Shown: positions 45,595 through 55,424, numbered from the stretch's first letter. The stretch is 64,000 nucleotides of DNA from Dictyobacter aurantiacus (GCF_003967515.1 NZ_BIFQ01000002.1:2684324-2748323); one strand, 5' to 3'. The notes: generated from the letters alone by a model not told the origin. Numbers and translations are program-made.

Positions 45595-48147
45595 ATGCCC
45601 AAATCACGCATGTCGCACCCGGAGGCTGAGCAGTTGCGTGCTCGCTGTGCCGCTGTGGTGCGCTTGCTCTGGCGTGGTGGCCTCTGGCTGCGCATCGCCT
45701 TAGCTGTTATCTTCACCACCCTGACTGCCCTGGCCAACCTGGCCACGCTGGCTCCTTCTGCCTATGCCGCGAGCTTGAGCAGTCTGCAGACCAACCATGC
45801 TGGTCTCGCGCAGCTGCCGGCAGAGCAGAGGGCGGTGGTTAACTCGAACCAGCCGCATCTGCTCCCCTCATCGCTGACCACCATCCACTCTGCGGATAAC
45901 CGCCTGGCTGTCTTCGCCATTGGCAGCGATGCCCGCATCTACACCATCGCGCAGGTGAGCGGAACGGCGAGCAAGGGATGGAACAACCAGCAGGCCATCG
46001 GAAAGCCAGCCCCGGTCGCGCTTACAGGTACCCTGGCCGCGACACAAGATGCCGCCAAGAATGTGGTGCTGGTAGCCCTGGGGAGCGATCATCAGCTCTA
46101 TAGCCTGACACAGATACAGGGGACATGGGGTGATTGGCAACTGCTTGGGAAGCCGGCCGCCGATATTGCCAGCCAGCCCGTATTAACCCTACAAAAGAAC
46201 GGCGGCCTGGTCCTCTCTGTTATCGGGGTTGATCATGTCTTGTACCAAAACAAACAGAGCGCAACCGGTTCGACCTGGGGAGGCTTCACACCGATTACGC
46301 CACAAGGAACACCAGCACTGACCAGCACACCTGCGGTCACCGAGACCTCGGATGGATCCCTCGTAACCGTGGTAGTTGGAACAGACCATGCTCTCTATAC
46401 CCTACGATCGGGAGCTACCAACTGGTCACAGGTTGCCGCGCCGACCGGGACTTCTTTCTCGGCTGTTCCGGTGCTGCAGTCCGATAGTCAGGGCGCCCTC
46501 ACGCTACTGGTCTTGAGCGATACTGGCAAGATTTACCAGAGTACGGGAAATCTGACAACCCTGACCGCTCTTGGGCAGGCGCCCAAAGGCAGTGTCTCGC
46601 TGCAGGCTACCCTGAGCAACGATGGTACGCGCTTCCTCTTTGCGCAGGATGCGAAAGATAACGTGTTTGTCTGGCAGGGGAACGCCACCACCTGGAAGCA
46701 GCTCAATCCGACCAGCCAGAAAGTACACGGGCAGGTGACTCTGGCGTTGACGCGCGCCGGAGAGCCCGAGGTCCTGGCGCTCAATGCGCAGGATCAGATC
46801 CAGGATAGCTTCTTGCGCGTCGGATCCAGCGCCATGCATGGTGCCAGCGCGAAAATAGCAATGGCAACCAAAACGGCGACGGCACAGTCCACCACCTGGC
46901 GTCCGTTTGCCCAGTTGACGCCGGCGGTCGCCAGCACGACCAGCGCCTTAGGTCAGACCTCCTTCTATGGCTACACCAGCCATCCTATCAATAACTATGT
47001 CAAGCTACAGGTCAACGAGGGCAGCGGCAACCTGGTGCTCACCACCAACGATCTGCACATCGCGGGCACGGGTATCGATCTCTCCCTGGGGAGCATCTAC
47101 AATAGCCAGAGCAACACCTGGACCACGCACGGCCAGAACTGGAGCTCGAACTTCGGCTACTCGGTGAACATTATCGATAACGCCGACGGTTCCGAGACCT
47201 ATACCGATCCGACGGGCCATCCCTGGACCTTTACGCCAGGCAGTAATGGCTGGGTCTCTCCTCCCGGTATGAATGCGGACCTGGTCTGGCACGATGCGAC
47301 CCAGCAGGAGACGCTCTTCTTCCACCAGAACGGGATCACCTATACCTTTACCAGCGGCTCAACCTATCTGCAGAAGATCACCGACAAGAATAATAACAGT
47401 ATCACCTTCAACTACAACGCGACCGACAATCGCCTGGTCGATTCGGTGGTCGATACCCAGGGGCGCACCACCTCATTCCAGTACGAGGCCGATGGCGATG
47501 GCCAGATCACGCAGATCACCGATCCCAGCGGCCGTACCGTCACGTATGGCTACAGCGGTGCCGATCTGACCACGATCACTGACCTCAATGGGAAGGTAAC
47601 CACCTTTGGCTACAATGCCAGTGAGCAGCTCACCAGCATCACCGATCCGCTGAACCACACGACCACCGTCGCCTACAATACCGGCGGGCAGGTGGCGACG
47701 ATCACCGATCCCACCGCGCAGCATGGGCAGACCAGCTTTGCCTACCACGCCAGCACGGACAGCGCGTGTAGCGGCATCGTGCCCTCGGGTCAGTCGGCCC
47801 TGCCCTGTACGGTGGTCACCGATGCCAATGGGCACACGACCACGGTCGCCTACAACACGCAATTCCAGCCTGCCTACAGCAAAGATGCCCTGGGTCACAT
47901 CTCATCGCAGAAGGTCGACCCTGCCACCTACAACGTTACCCAGTACGGCGATGCGCTCAATGACCTGTCCACCCTGACGTTTTCGACCGATGGCTACAAT
48001 AATCTCTCGAAGAGCCAGGACCCCACGGGCGCCACCACCAGCTTTGCCTATAACACGGCTGGCACGACCCCGTACTATCCCAGTTCGTCAACTGACGCCC
48101 AGAACAACAAACGGATTATACCTATGATGGTACCGGGAATATGTTGA
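45595..48147 (+). CDS. Secreted RHS/YD-repeat protein, part 1
   Basis: ATG 45595 follows AGGAGGG; upstream codons are not part of the gene. A Sec signal peptide (WLRIALAVIFTTLTALANLA ... PSAYA) is followed by a PLL/tectonin-like beta-propeller (repeats such as VALGSDHQLYSLTQIQGTW and VVVGTDHALYTLRSG, residues ~90-410). An RHS shell then starts near YTDPTGHPWTFTPGS with YD repeats (FQYEADGDGQITQITDPSGR). The frame closes at 48147, but homology continues in another frame from about 48108 (DYTYDGTGNMLTVND). Confidence 0.85.
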   Translation: MPKSRMSHPEAEQLRARCAAVVRLLWRGGLWLRIALAVIFTTLTALANLATLAPSAYAASLSSLQTNHAGLAQLPAEQRAVVNSNQPHLLPSSLTTIHSADNRLAVFAIGSDARIYTIAQVSGTASKGWNNQQAIGKPAPVALTGTLAATQDAAKNVVLVALGSDHQLYSLTQIQGTWGDWQLLGKPAADIASQPVLTLQKNGGLVLSVIGVDHVLYQNKQSATGSTWGGFTPITPQGTPALTSTPAVTETSDGSLVTVVVGTDHALYTLRSGATNWSQVAAPTGTSFSAVPVLQSDSQGALTLLVLSDTGKIYQSTGNLTTLTALGQAPKGSVSLQATLSNDGTRFLFAQDAKDNVFVWQGNATTWKQLNPTSQKVHGQVTLALTRAGEPEVLALNAQDQIQDSFLRVGSSAMHGASAKIAMATKTATAQSTTWRPFAQLTPAVASTTSALGQTSFYGYTSHPINNYVKLQVNEGSGNLVLTTNDLHIAGTGIDLSLGSIYNSQSNTWTTHGQNWSSNFGYSVNIIDNADGSETYTDPTGHPWTFTPGSNGWVSPPGMNADLVWHDATQQETLFFHQNGITYTFTSGSTYLQKITDKNNNSITFNYNATDNRLVDSVVDTQGRTTSFQYEADGDGQITQITDPSGRTVTYGYSGADLTTITDLNGKVTTFGYNASEQLTSITDPLNHTTTVAYNTGGQVATITDPTAQHGQTSFAYHASTDSACSGIVPSGQSALPCTVVTDANGHTTTVAYNTQFQPAYSKDALGHISSQKVDPATYNVTQYGDALNDLSTLTFSTDGYNNLSKSQDPTGATTSFAYNTAGTTPYYPSSSTDAQNNKRIIPMMVPGIC

Positions 48148-49721
48148 CGGTGAACGATCATACCACCGGCAAGGGCCTGACCTATACCTATAACAGCAAC
48201 GGGACGGTCAGCTCCCAGAAAGATGCCAATGGCAACACCACTACGTTCGGGTACGATAGCCATGGCAATCTGACCTCGGTTACCCCGCCGGCGCCGATGG
48301 GCAAGACGACCCTGCAGCCCGACACACTGACCAGCCGCGTCACCTGGCTGCAGGACGGCAACAGCCACAAAACCAGCTATACCTATGACAATCTGGACCG
48401 AGTACGCTCGATTACCTACGCCGATGCCTCATCGGTCAGCTACACCTACGACGACAACGGCAATATGCTGACGGAGACGGACGCCACCGGCATCACCAGC
48501 TTCCAGTATGACGAGCTCAATCGCCTGACCCAGAAGACCCTGCCAAACGCCACCAAAGTGATCTCGGGCTACGACAAGGTGGGCAACCTGACCAGCCTCA
48601 ACGATGGGACGGGCACGACCACCTATAGCTATGATGCCGCCAATCGCATGACCAGCCTGAAGGATCCGGGCAGCGCGACCAGCAACTATGGCTATGACAA
48701 CGCCAATCGCCGCACCTGCATCATCTATCCCAACCAGATCGGCATGCTGCTGTCCTACGATGCCGCGGGTCGCGAGACCAACAACGTCGGGGGCAAGATG
48801 AACGGGCTCACCTGTAGCAGCTCATCGCAGGTCAGTACGCCGCTGACCGGCTACAGCTATACCTACACGAACTCCCAGAATGCCCAGACGGAGCTGATGC
48901 AAACGATAACGGTTCATAGCGTCAACAACTACAGTTCTTCGGTCACGGCGACCCGGAGCTATGACAGTAAGAATCAGTTGATCGACGTGCAGAACCCGAA
49001 CCAGCATTGGACGCTGAGCTACGATGCCAACGGCAACAATCTGACGCGTACCTACGCTGGTGCCTCGACCTTCGATGCCACCATGAGCTATAACGCCGAC
49101 AACGAACTGACCTCGGGCAGTTCCACCGGCAGCAACAGCGGGTCGGCGACCTATAGCTATGATGGCAACGGCAACCTGACCTCGGTCACCAACGGCAGTA
49201 GCGGTTCTGGACCCTTGACCCACGCCCAGACGCACACCTACAACGCCGCCAACCAGGACATCAGCGGGAGTGGGACGGCTTCGGGCACCTCGACCAACTA
49301 CACCTACGGTTACAGTGGCAGCGACCAGACCGATCGGGTCACCAACACCGGCAACACCGCTGTCTACAGTGGTCTGGGACTGAGCAGCGAAACGGTGGGG
49401 ACCACAAACTACGAGTACGTGCGCTGCAGCTGCGGCCTGCTCAATAGCGAGCGCACCTCAGCCGGCAAGGTCTACTACTACCTCTTCGACGGCCAGGATT
49501 CGGTGGTGGCGATGACCGATAGCACGGGAGCCATCGTGGCCAGCTATGGCTACGACCCCTTCGGCAACTACGGCAGCAAGAGCGTGCAGAGCGGCGTATA
49601 CAATCCCTGGGGTTATACGGGTGGCTACTATGATAGCAATACGGGGCTCATCAAGCTGGGCATTCGCTACTACGATGCCCATGTGGGACGTTGGACACAG
49701 GCGACGCCAAGTAGGTGGTAG
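48141..49721 (+). CDS. RHS/YD-repeat protein, part 2 (frameshifted continuation)
   Basis: The frame carries YD repeats (YTYNSNGTVSSQKDANGNTT, YDNLDRVRSITYADAS) and the RHS core end YLFDGQDSVVAMTD, GYDPFGNYGSK, IRYYDAHVGRWTQA. There is no start signal of its own. It is joined to part 1 by a single-base shift near 48108 and to part 3 by another near 49705. Either the gene is decaying or both shifts are sequence errors. Confidence 0.8.
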   Translation: MLTVNDHTTGKGLTYTYNSNGTVSSQKDANGNTTTFGYDSHGNLTSVTPPAPMGKTTLQPDTLTSRVTWLQDGNSHKTSYTYDNLDRVRSITYADASSVSYTYDDNGNMLTETDATGITSFQYDELNRLTQKTLPNATKVISGYDKVGNLTSLNDGTGTTTYSYDAANRMTSLKDPGSATSNYGYDNANRRTCIIYPNQIGMLLSYDAAGRETNNVGGKMNGLTCSSSSQVSTPLTGYSYTYTNSQNAQTELMQTITVHSVNNYSSSVTATRSYDSKNQLIDVQNPNQHWTLSYDANGNNLTRTYAGASTFDATMSYNADNELTSGSSTGSNSGSATYSYDGNGNLTSVTNGSSGSGPLTHAQTHTYNAANQDISGSGTASGTSTNYTYGYSGSDQTDRVTNTGNTAVYSGLGLSSETVGTTNYEYVRCSCGLLNSERTSAGKVYYYLFDGQDSVVAMTDSTGAIVASYGYDPFGNYGSKSVQSGVYNPWGYTGGYYDSNTGLIKLGIRYYDAHVGRWTQATPSRW

Positions 49722-50028
49722 TTTGCAGGAGGCGACCAAGGCCAACCCGTATGTGTATGCTGATGATGATCCGGTGAATAAGGTGGATCCGAGCGGTAAA
49801 GATGCAATTCAATGCTATCTTGAGCTTGCTAGTGTATATCTTACAGGTATTCTTGGTATAGTAGCTGGAATAGTTACTGTTCCTGAAGGCGTAGGAGTCT
49901 TTCTCGTAGTGGGAAGCTATGCCCTTGTAGTACTTGGAGGTGCAACCGTAGGAAGATCGAGTGATTGCAATGGTGTTTGGCTGCCAACTGTATCAGGTTT
50001 TGCTCAGTGGATACGAGGCGGCCCTTAA
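49705..50028 (+). CDS. RHS core end and hydrophobic C-terminal tip, part 3
   Basis: Third frame: VGGSLQEATKANPYVYADDD and PVNKVDPSGKD complete the conserved RHS core. After it a variable tip of about 77 residues (CYLELASVYLTGILGIVAGI, VGSYALVVLGGATVG, WLPTVSGFAQWIRGGP) has two hydrophobic segments. In polymorphic toxins this position holds the toxin; a short membrane-active tip is possible. A drop in GC at the tip (from 49,800) fits horizontal exchange. Confidence 0.6.
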   Translation, partial: RQVGGSLQEATKANPYVYADDDPVNKVDPSGKDAIQCYLELASVYLTGILGIVAGIVTVPEGVGVFLVVGSYALVVLGGATVGRSSDCNGVWLPTVSGFAQWIRGGP

Positions 50029-50294
50029 TCACTACTGCGAAAAGTTATGGCATTACAATTATGGCTGCTGAGTTAGATTCCTGCTTTAGTCCTTTTTCAG
50101 CAGATATGAGTCAAATTGACTCCAAGTGTGTGTGATGGCAGAGGTTGTTTAGTATCTCAGTGCAATGTTGTTTATTAAATCAGGCCTTCTTCCAAGAAGG
50201 CCTGCCACATCCTGTAATGAATAGCCTTTGTCTAGTTTGAGCGAAAAAATCTTTTTGCAAGGTTTTTTGTAAGTATACATTTGTTGGTGATTAC

Positions 50295-50657
50295 ATGCTT
50301 TACCTTACTTTCGCAAGTACAGATTTGACTGCAATCGTTTTGAGTGTTTTACTCGCACTTTTAGGATTAGCATTTGCACTTTGTGCTTTTTTCTTGTTTT
50401 ATGTCGACTATACCTCTTTGAAAAAACAAAACTTGGAAGGAAGTGGGAGAAGAAGATGGTATCAACGCTTTCAATTTATCATCTCCCTGGTAGTTCTTGG
50501 TATAGCGATATTGATACTAATACAAGTACCAATTTTTGCCGGTCTTGTTCCAAGTTCTAGAATTGACAGTTTCCTCTTTTTTCTTTTATCTGTGTGCAAC
50601 TTTATCCTGTTACTCTATGGGTTATACATACGCCAAAAAGCAAAGATGAAAATTTGA
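50295..50657 (+). CDS. Small three-helix membrane protein, candidate immunity protein
   Basis: 120 residues with three hydrophobic helices (residues ~10-37, 60-82, 92-112) separated by a basic loop (KKQNLEGSGRRRWYQRFQ). AT-rich compared with the RHS shell and directly downstream of the variable tip, as immunity genes are. The pairing is inferred from position only; the family is unknown to me. Confidence 0.55.
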   Translation: MLYLTFASTDLTAIVLSVLLALLGLAFALCAFFLFYVDYTSLKKQNLEGSGRRRWYQRFQFIISLVVLGIAILILIQVPIFAGLVPSSRIDSFLFFLLSVCNFILLLYGLYIRQKAKMKI

Positions 50658-50693
50658 GTTCCTGTCAGTGAAATTTTCCTACATCAACAGCTA

Positions 50694-50856
50694 TAGTGAC
50701 AGCGACCAGACCGATCGGGTCAGCAACAACAGCGCGATCACCGTCTACACCAGCCTGAGTCTGAGCAGCGAGCAAGCTAACAGTGGGACCACGAAGTACG
50801 TGCGTTGTAGCTGTGGCTTGCTCAACAGTGAACGCACGCCTGACGGCAAAGAGTAG
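50694..50856 (+). pseudogene. Orphan RHS core fragment
   Basis: YSDSDQTDRVSNN, VYTSLSLSSE and KYVRCSCGLLNSERTPDGK repeat the RHS segment at about 49310-49470 (SGSDQTDRVTN ... YVRCSCGLLNSERT). The DNA is also clearly related. It is a displaced piece of RHS shell downstream of the candidate immunity gene, typical of C-terminal cassette exchange. Confidence 0.75.
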
Positions 50857-51429
50857 GGGGTTGAGTATTAACCGTACGAAAAACCACGCTAAGCAAAAGT
50901 TGTAAATTGACGAAATAAATGACGCATGGTGAGACGAATGGGTTGTCGTAGGAAACGCTGATCCATTCCTCCTCTCGTTGCTGCTCGTGTGCCTTTGCAA
51001 GCCCTTCCCGGTGGTTCTTGCCCCCCGAAAGAACACTGGCTGTTTCGCCAACGAGTGTGAAAAAAAGACCGCCCTTTGCTGCGCGTATTGACGAGGCTTT
51101 GTTGGTCTGATTGCGTGCTTGCTTTCTCTGCTGCATGTGTTCCGTTGTGGAGGAGTCGAGTGTTTTGTGGCGCCGTGATGCTTCTCTCCTGGTTGTTTTT
51201 CCATCGCTGTCTTCCTTTCTCTGCCAGTAGGTGCTGGGCTCTGTCGGTGCGTGCCGCACGTGTGCAGACCTCGTCCAGGCAGATGAGAGCTGGGGAGAGC
51301 AGGAGATGATCTCGATCTACATCTTGGATAATATATATCTCTTTTTATAATAATTTGTATATTTACATTTTTAATATACTTTTAATAGACACTTTCTATG
51401 GTATTGCTTATAGTTCTTGGAAAGAAGCT
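50857..51429. other. Gene-free interval left of the Tn7-like genes
   Basis: No supported gene. The last 120 bp are very AT-rich and probably hold the transposase promoter. The transposon's left end should lie here; TGTCGGTGCGTGCCGCACGT at 51243-51262 begins with TGT as Tn7-type ends do, but I found no matching partner end. Confidence 0.4.
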
Positions 51430-51585
51430 ATGAGTGTATGGTGGAGAGCGCGTGTCGTGGAGGAGGGAGGCCTCGAATGGAAGGCACTGGGGGCCCCAGA
51501 GAGCAGGCACATGGAGCAGGAGGGGATGTGGGCAGGCAGGCATGGGAGCGTTTTGTGATCATTCGTCCGCATTTATGAGGAAGGC

Positions 51586-53100
51586 GTGTGTCAAACGGAG
51601 ATTGCCCGTGTGCATCAGCTCTCACTGCGGACGGTGCAGCGCTGGGTGCAGGCGTATCGAGAGGAAGGACTGTGGGGACTGGGAACGAAAAAGCGTGCTG
51701 ATGCGGGGCAGCGGCGGGGATTGCCCAAGGAGTTGGTCTTGCTGATCGAGGGGCTGGCGTTGCAGGCGGTGCGGCGACCGCTGAGGAGTATTCATCGCAT
51801 GGTGTGCCAGGTGGCTCGTGAGCAGCACTGGAAGGAGCCGAGTTATGCCCAAGTTTCACGTATCGTTGGGAGTCTTCCCAAAGATCTGGTGACCCTGGGG
51901 CAAGCGGGAGCCGAGAGGTATCGAGAGCGCTTTGATGTGGTGTATCGGCGCGAGGCGCGGCGAGCCAATGCGATCTGGCAAGCCGATCACTGCCAATTGC
52001 GCTGCTATGTGCGCAATGCGCAAGGCCGAGCGCAACTGCCGTTATTGAGCGCGATTGAGGATGATTATAGCCGCAGTATATGTGGGTATCGATTGAGTTT
52101 TGAAGCCCCCTCGTCGTCCTTGACGGCTCTGACATTGCATCAGGCGATCAATCCGAAAGAAGATGGACGTTGGCCGATGTATGGGATCCCGGAGTGTTTG
52201 TATACGGACCATGGCTCTGACTTCACGAGCAAGCATGTAGAAGCCATTGCGGTCGACCTGAAGATCGCGTTGGTTTTTTCCCAGGTTGGGCGTCCCCGTG
52301 GCCGAGGCAAGCTGGAGCGGTTTTTTCGAACGGTACGAGAGCAGGTGTTATCGACGCTGCCGGGCTATGCTCCGAAGATTGAAGGGGATCGGAGGCGGCA
52401 GCGGGAGATTGAGGCGCAAGCGCGGAGTGTGGCATGTCTGACGCTGGAAGACTTGGAGGCCATCTTTGAGCACTGGCTGTTGGACATCTATCATCAGCGC
52501 GTGCATGCCGAGACGCAGGCTACGCCCCATGCACGGTGGGTAGCTTCAGGAATCATGCCGATGCTGCCAGAGAATGAGCGGCAGGTCGAGGGGCTGTTGT
52601 TGTACCCTCGTCGTCGCAGAGTGGTGCATCAGGAGGGGATTGTGCTGCAGGGCGCCTGGTACATGCACGAGTTGCTTGCAGGCTATGTAGGCGAGGCGGT
52701 GATGATTCGCTACGATCCCAGAAATTTGGCGATGCTGTGGGTGTATGTGGGGGAGCAGGAGGAAAGCTTGTTATGTGAGGCATCGTGTGTGGAACGTGGT
52801 GGGCAAGAGGTGAGTTTGCAGGCTCTTGTGTCTGAGAGAACCAAGCGCCGCAAAGCGGTCGGCAACGCCTTACGTGAGCGCAAAGCGGTGGTGGTTCGCT
52901 ATGCCTCGCCGAAGCAGCAAGCGAGGCGGGAGCTTTCGCGGGCGGCTCCGATAGTGAATGAGGTGAACGCCGGTGAGGGAGGGGCGCCCGATCAGCCAGC
53001 GGGGGATGAGAGTGGAAGTGAAGTGCGTGAGTTGAGGGATGGGGCCAAGCCTGACGGGGCCAAGCCAGCGTCGCAGATCAGGTGGTATGAAGATGAATAA
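51586..53100 (+). CDS. tnsB: TnsB/TniA-like DDE transposase
   Basis: About 504 residues from GTG 51586. N-terminal HTH (TEIARVHQLSLRTVQRWVQA), a Mu/Tn7-type RNase H-like core with catalytic Asp in NAIWQADHCQLR, second Asp in LYTDHGSDFTS and Glu in GRGKLERFFRTV, then a beta-barrel and a C-terminal tail. Upstream, codons from ATG 51430 lie in the same frame but stop at TGA 51556-51558. Family-like words (RQAWERFVIIRPHL) appear in a neighbouring frame there, so the true N-terminus may be damaged by two small shifts. It overlaps the tnsC start by 8 bp. Confidence 0.85.
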   Translation: MCQTEIARVHQLSLRTVQRWVQAYREEGLWGLGTKKRADAGQRRGLPKELVLLIEGLALQAVRRPLRSIHRMVCQVAREQHWKEPSYAQVSRIVGSLPKDLVTLGQAGAERYRERFDVVYRREARRANAIWQADHCQLRCYVRNAQGRAQLPLLSAIEDDYSRSICGYRLSFEAPSSSLTALTLHQAINPKEDGRWPMYGIPECLYTDHGSDFTSKHVEAIAVDLKIALVFSQVGRPRGRGKLERFFRTVREQVLSTLPGYAPKIEGDRRRQREIEAQARSVACLTLEDLEAIFEHWLLDIYHQRVHAETQATPHARWVASGIMPMLPENERQVEGLLLYPRRRRVVHQEGIVLQGAWYMHELLAGYVGEAVMIRYDPRNLAMLWVYVGEQEESLLCEASCVERGGQEVSLQALVSERTKRRKAVGNALRERKAVVVRYASPKQQARRELSRAAPIVNEVNAGEGGAPDQPAGDESGSEVRELRDGAKPDGAKPASQIRWYEDE

Positions 53101-53132
53101 GAACGAGAGAGGGTTGCAGGGGAGCCAGGGGG
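53093..53132 (+). pseudogene. 5' end of the TnsC-like gene, cut off by IS4-type insertion
   Basis: ATG 53093 overlaps the tnsB stop (translational coupling) and reads MNKNERGLQGSQG up to the insertion. Removing the insertion and one copy of the 11-bp duplication joins it in frame to GPPAGQSVLRVGEEHGLEIP of the downstream part. Confidence 0.75.
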
Positions 53133-54544
53133 CTTACAGGTATAGGTTTTTTGGGGAACGTTAAGCGCTGGCCCGTTCACGAGCTCGGGCTCGGCGCTTA
53201 CGCTCCTGTTTCTTCTCCCGCTTGTGTCGCTCTGAGGCGCTTGGTAGCTTTCTGGGTGGTTGCATGTCTTGCGGCCATGGCTCATCGAGCATCTGCCCCT
53301 GCAACAACGGCTCGTCATTGAGCACGGTTGCTAGCACCTGTAACCGCCCGCGTACCACACAACTCAATCGACGCACTCGCGGCTGATGGTTGGGCCTGCA
53401 GCGTTTCTTGCGCGCAATATGGCTTGCAGGCAACTCCTGCTCACTGTTTGCCGCTCGCTGCTGTTCTTCAGCGACACACCCCATGCTCACACTCATCAGT
53501 TGGGCAACTGCCATCGCCAACCACAAACGCTCCACACGCCCTGCTTGCGTCATTTTACTGTGATGCCATCCCCAGAGTCCCCGCTTGAAATCTTTGTACC
53601 CCGTTTCGACCCAGGTGCGCATGCGATACCAACACACCTCAGCCTCCTGCGGAAGCAGATCCGTCAGCACGACCCAGGGACCCTCGTAGCCTTCTTCCCA
53701 ATGCACCAACACCGTCGCGTTGACCCGCGCCTGCTTGCTCGCGAAGCACTCCACACGCCCTTTCCACGATAGACCAGGTGTGGGCACCCACTGCGCGATC
53801 ATCTCAAAGTCGTCTGAGCCAACTCGTCGAGCTTTACAGTTGCCGTTGATCCGTAAGAAGGGATGCCAGCCGCAGGTGCGAATCCCTTCATAGAGCCACT
53901 GGGCATAGAGTCCGCGATCAGCCATCACGATCACGAACCACTCTCCAGGCACACACCCGTGCAGATGCGCGAGTAAGCCTTCCCAATGCGGTCGCCAGGA
54001 CCCTTTCTCATGCGCCCCCAACACTTTCCAGGCCACTGGAATACTACAGGAGCGAAGAACCACACAGATCGAGAGCACTGTCCAGCGTTCTCCCAGGGTG
54101 GTGGCATCAAGGGCCAGTGCCATACGGCGCGTGTGAGGTCCACAGCAGCGCACCACCCATCGCAACAGGGAAGCAAAACAGGTGGAGACCTCGATCTCCC
54201 GTCGCTTGTCACCGCATTTGTCATGTGCATCCAGATACCACTCCCGTAAACGTTGAGCTACTGCGTCCTCGGATTGACCCAGGACACACGCGAGCAGAGC
54301 ACTGATCTGCGACCATCCACAAGCGCCCAGCAGCGTCATGCCAACGCTCCAGAGGACGAGCCCGTTGAGTTGCGATGAGCGAAGATGAGGAAAGGCCGTT
54401 GACACCTGGTCCGACCATTGCGATAATAAATGATGGCGATTCATGTTTTCTCCTACAAATGATGTGGAAATCGTTTTGTATTATAGCAGAAAACCATGAC
54501 TCGCCAGGTTTTTTCCTCCTTCTCCAAAAACCTATACTTGAAAG
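53133..54544 (-). mobile_element. IS4-type insertion sequence with 11-bp target duplication
   Basis: 1,412 bp. Ends CTTACAGGTATAGGTTTTTT and the complement of CTTTCAAGTATAGGTTTTT. Target GAGCCAGGGGG is duplicated at 53122-53132 and 54545-54555. An 11-bp duplication fits the IS4 group. The insertion lies 14 codons into tnsC. Confidence 0.88.
53161..54444 (-). CDS. IS4-type DDE transposase
   Basis: 427 residues, uninterrupted. RNase H-like core: MALALDATTLGERWTVLS (first Asp), VIVMADRGLYAQWLYEG (second Asp), and WVETGYKDFKRGLWGWHHS (catalytic Glu, Y-(2)-x-R/K-like). Basic tail RHKREKKQERKRRARARERA. It appears intact, so the element may still be mobile. Confidence 0.85.
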   Translation of the reverse strand: MNRHHLLSQWSDQVSTAFPHLRSSQLNGLVLWSVGMTLLGACGWSQISALLACVLGQSEDAVAQRLREWYLDAHDKCGDKRREIEVSTCFASLLRWVVRCCGPHTRRMALALDATTLGERWTVLSICVVLRSCSIPVAWKVLGAHEKGSWRPHWEGLLAHLHGCVPGEWFVIVMADRGLYAQWLYEGIRTCGWHPFLRINGNCKARRVGSDDFEMIAQWVPTPGLSWKGRVECFASKQARVNATVLVHWEEGYEGPWVVLTDLLPQEAEVCWYRMRTWVETGYKDFKRGLWGWHHSKMTQAGRVERLWLAMAVAQLMSVSMGCVAEEQQRAANSEQELPASHIARKKRCRPNHQPRVRRLSCVVRGRLQVLATVLNDEPLLQGQMLDEPWPQDMQPPRKLPSASERHKREKKQERKRRARARERASA

Positions 54545-55412
54545 GAGCCAGGGGGGACCGCCAGCCGGGCAGTCAGTGCTGCGTGTGGGAGAAGAGCACG
54601 GCTTGGAGATCCCCTTCTCCACGTTTGAGCAGACGCGGGAATATCGTCGTTTTGTGCAGGTATGTGAAGCTGCCCGTCGGTATCGGTATCTGGTGGTGTG
54701 TGTGGGAGATCGTGGGGTGGGAAAGACGTGGGCGGCGCGAGAGTATGCTCAGTGGGCAGCTTTTGAGCGGTTGTTGATGGCCCAGGGGGTGGCCTTTCCA
54801 GCGGAGTGTCCGATGCCACGAACGGCCTACTATCGCCCGAAGGCGACGTCCACGCCCAAGAGTATTGAGCAAGATCTGGCCTTGCTGCTGTGGGGCCTGC
54901 AGATGATTGCTGATCATGCGAGTGCGGTGGCGCAAGAGAGCGGGCCGATGTCAGGCATGATTCGTCCTGATGGAGTGGGTGTGGTGATGGTGGATGAAGT
55001 CGATGGCCTCTCACAGGCGGGCCTGGAGGTGCTGCGGGATGTCTTTGATCGGAGTCGCGTAGGAATGGTCTTGCTGGGCCGTTCTGGAAGTGCCGAGCGG
55101 TTGCAGAAGATGGCAGCTCTGTCATCGCGTGTGGGGGTGCTGCATGCGTTTGGGGCCCTTGGAAAACCAGAGACATGCGTTTTGCTGGAACAGCAGATTC
55201 AGCAAATGGGGTTGTCGCTCTCGGAAGGAGCAGCCGAAGCCTTTGTGCAGAAGACGGAGGGCAATTTTCAGGAGATGTACCTGGTACTCTGCCATCTGGA
55301 TTATTTGCTTCTGCGTCATGGGACCTATGTGGTGACGGCTGAGGTGATAGAAGAGGCAGGAGATCGCCTGTTGACGCAAAAGAATGTGCAGCGTTTGCGC
55401 AAGAAGCGCTAG
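54375..55412 (+). CDS. tnsC: TnsC-like AAA+ ATPase with IS-derived N-terminus
   Basis: The TnsC part begins at 54556: EHGLEIPFSTFEQTREYRRF, Walker A VVCVGDRGVGKTWAA, Walker B GVVMVDEVDGLSQ, then FDRSRVGMVLLGRSG. These are all features of TnsC/TniB-type target-selection ATPases that bridge TnsB and the targeting protein. The open frame extends 57 codons upstream into the IS4 end (ATG at 54375). The ATPase could therefore still be made with a foreign head, from a start inside the insertion. Without the insertion it would start at 53093. Confidence 0.8.
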   Translation: MSEDEERPLTPGPTIAIINDGDSCFLLQMMWKSFCIIAENHDSPGFFLLLQKPILERSQGGPPAGQSVLRVGEEHGLEIPFSTFEQTREYRRFVQVCEAARRYRYLVVCVGDRGVGKTWAAREYAQWAAFERLLMAQGVAFPAECPMPRTAYYRPKATSTPKSIEQDLALLLWGLQMIADHASAVAQESGPMSGMIRPDGVGVVMVDEVDGLSQAGLEVLRDVFDRSRVGMVLLGRSGSAERLQKMAALSSRVGVLHAFGALGKPETCVLLEQQIQQMGLSLSEGAAEAFVQKTEGNFQEMYLVLCHLDYLLLRHGTYVVTAEVIEEAGDRLLTQKNVQRLRKKR

Positions 55413-55424
55413 TGCGTTGTTGGC

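Noticed and set aside
51243..51262. TGTCGGTGCGTGCCGCACGT as Tn7-like left end
   Set aside because: It starts with TGT, but no matching inverse (ending ACA) was found to the right, nor repeated TnsB sites.
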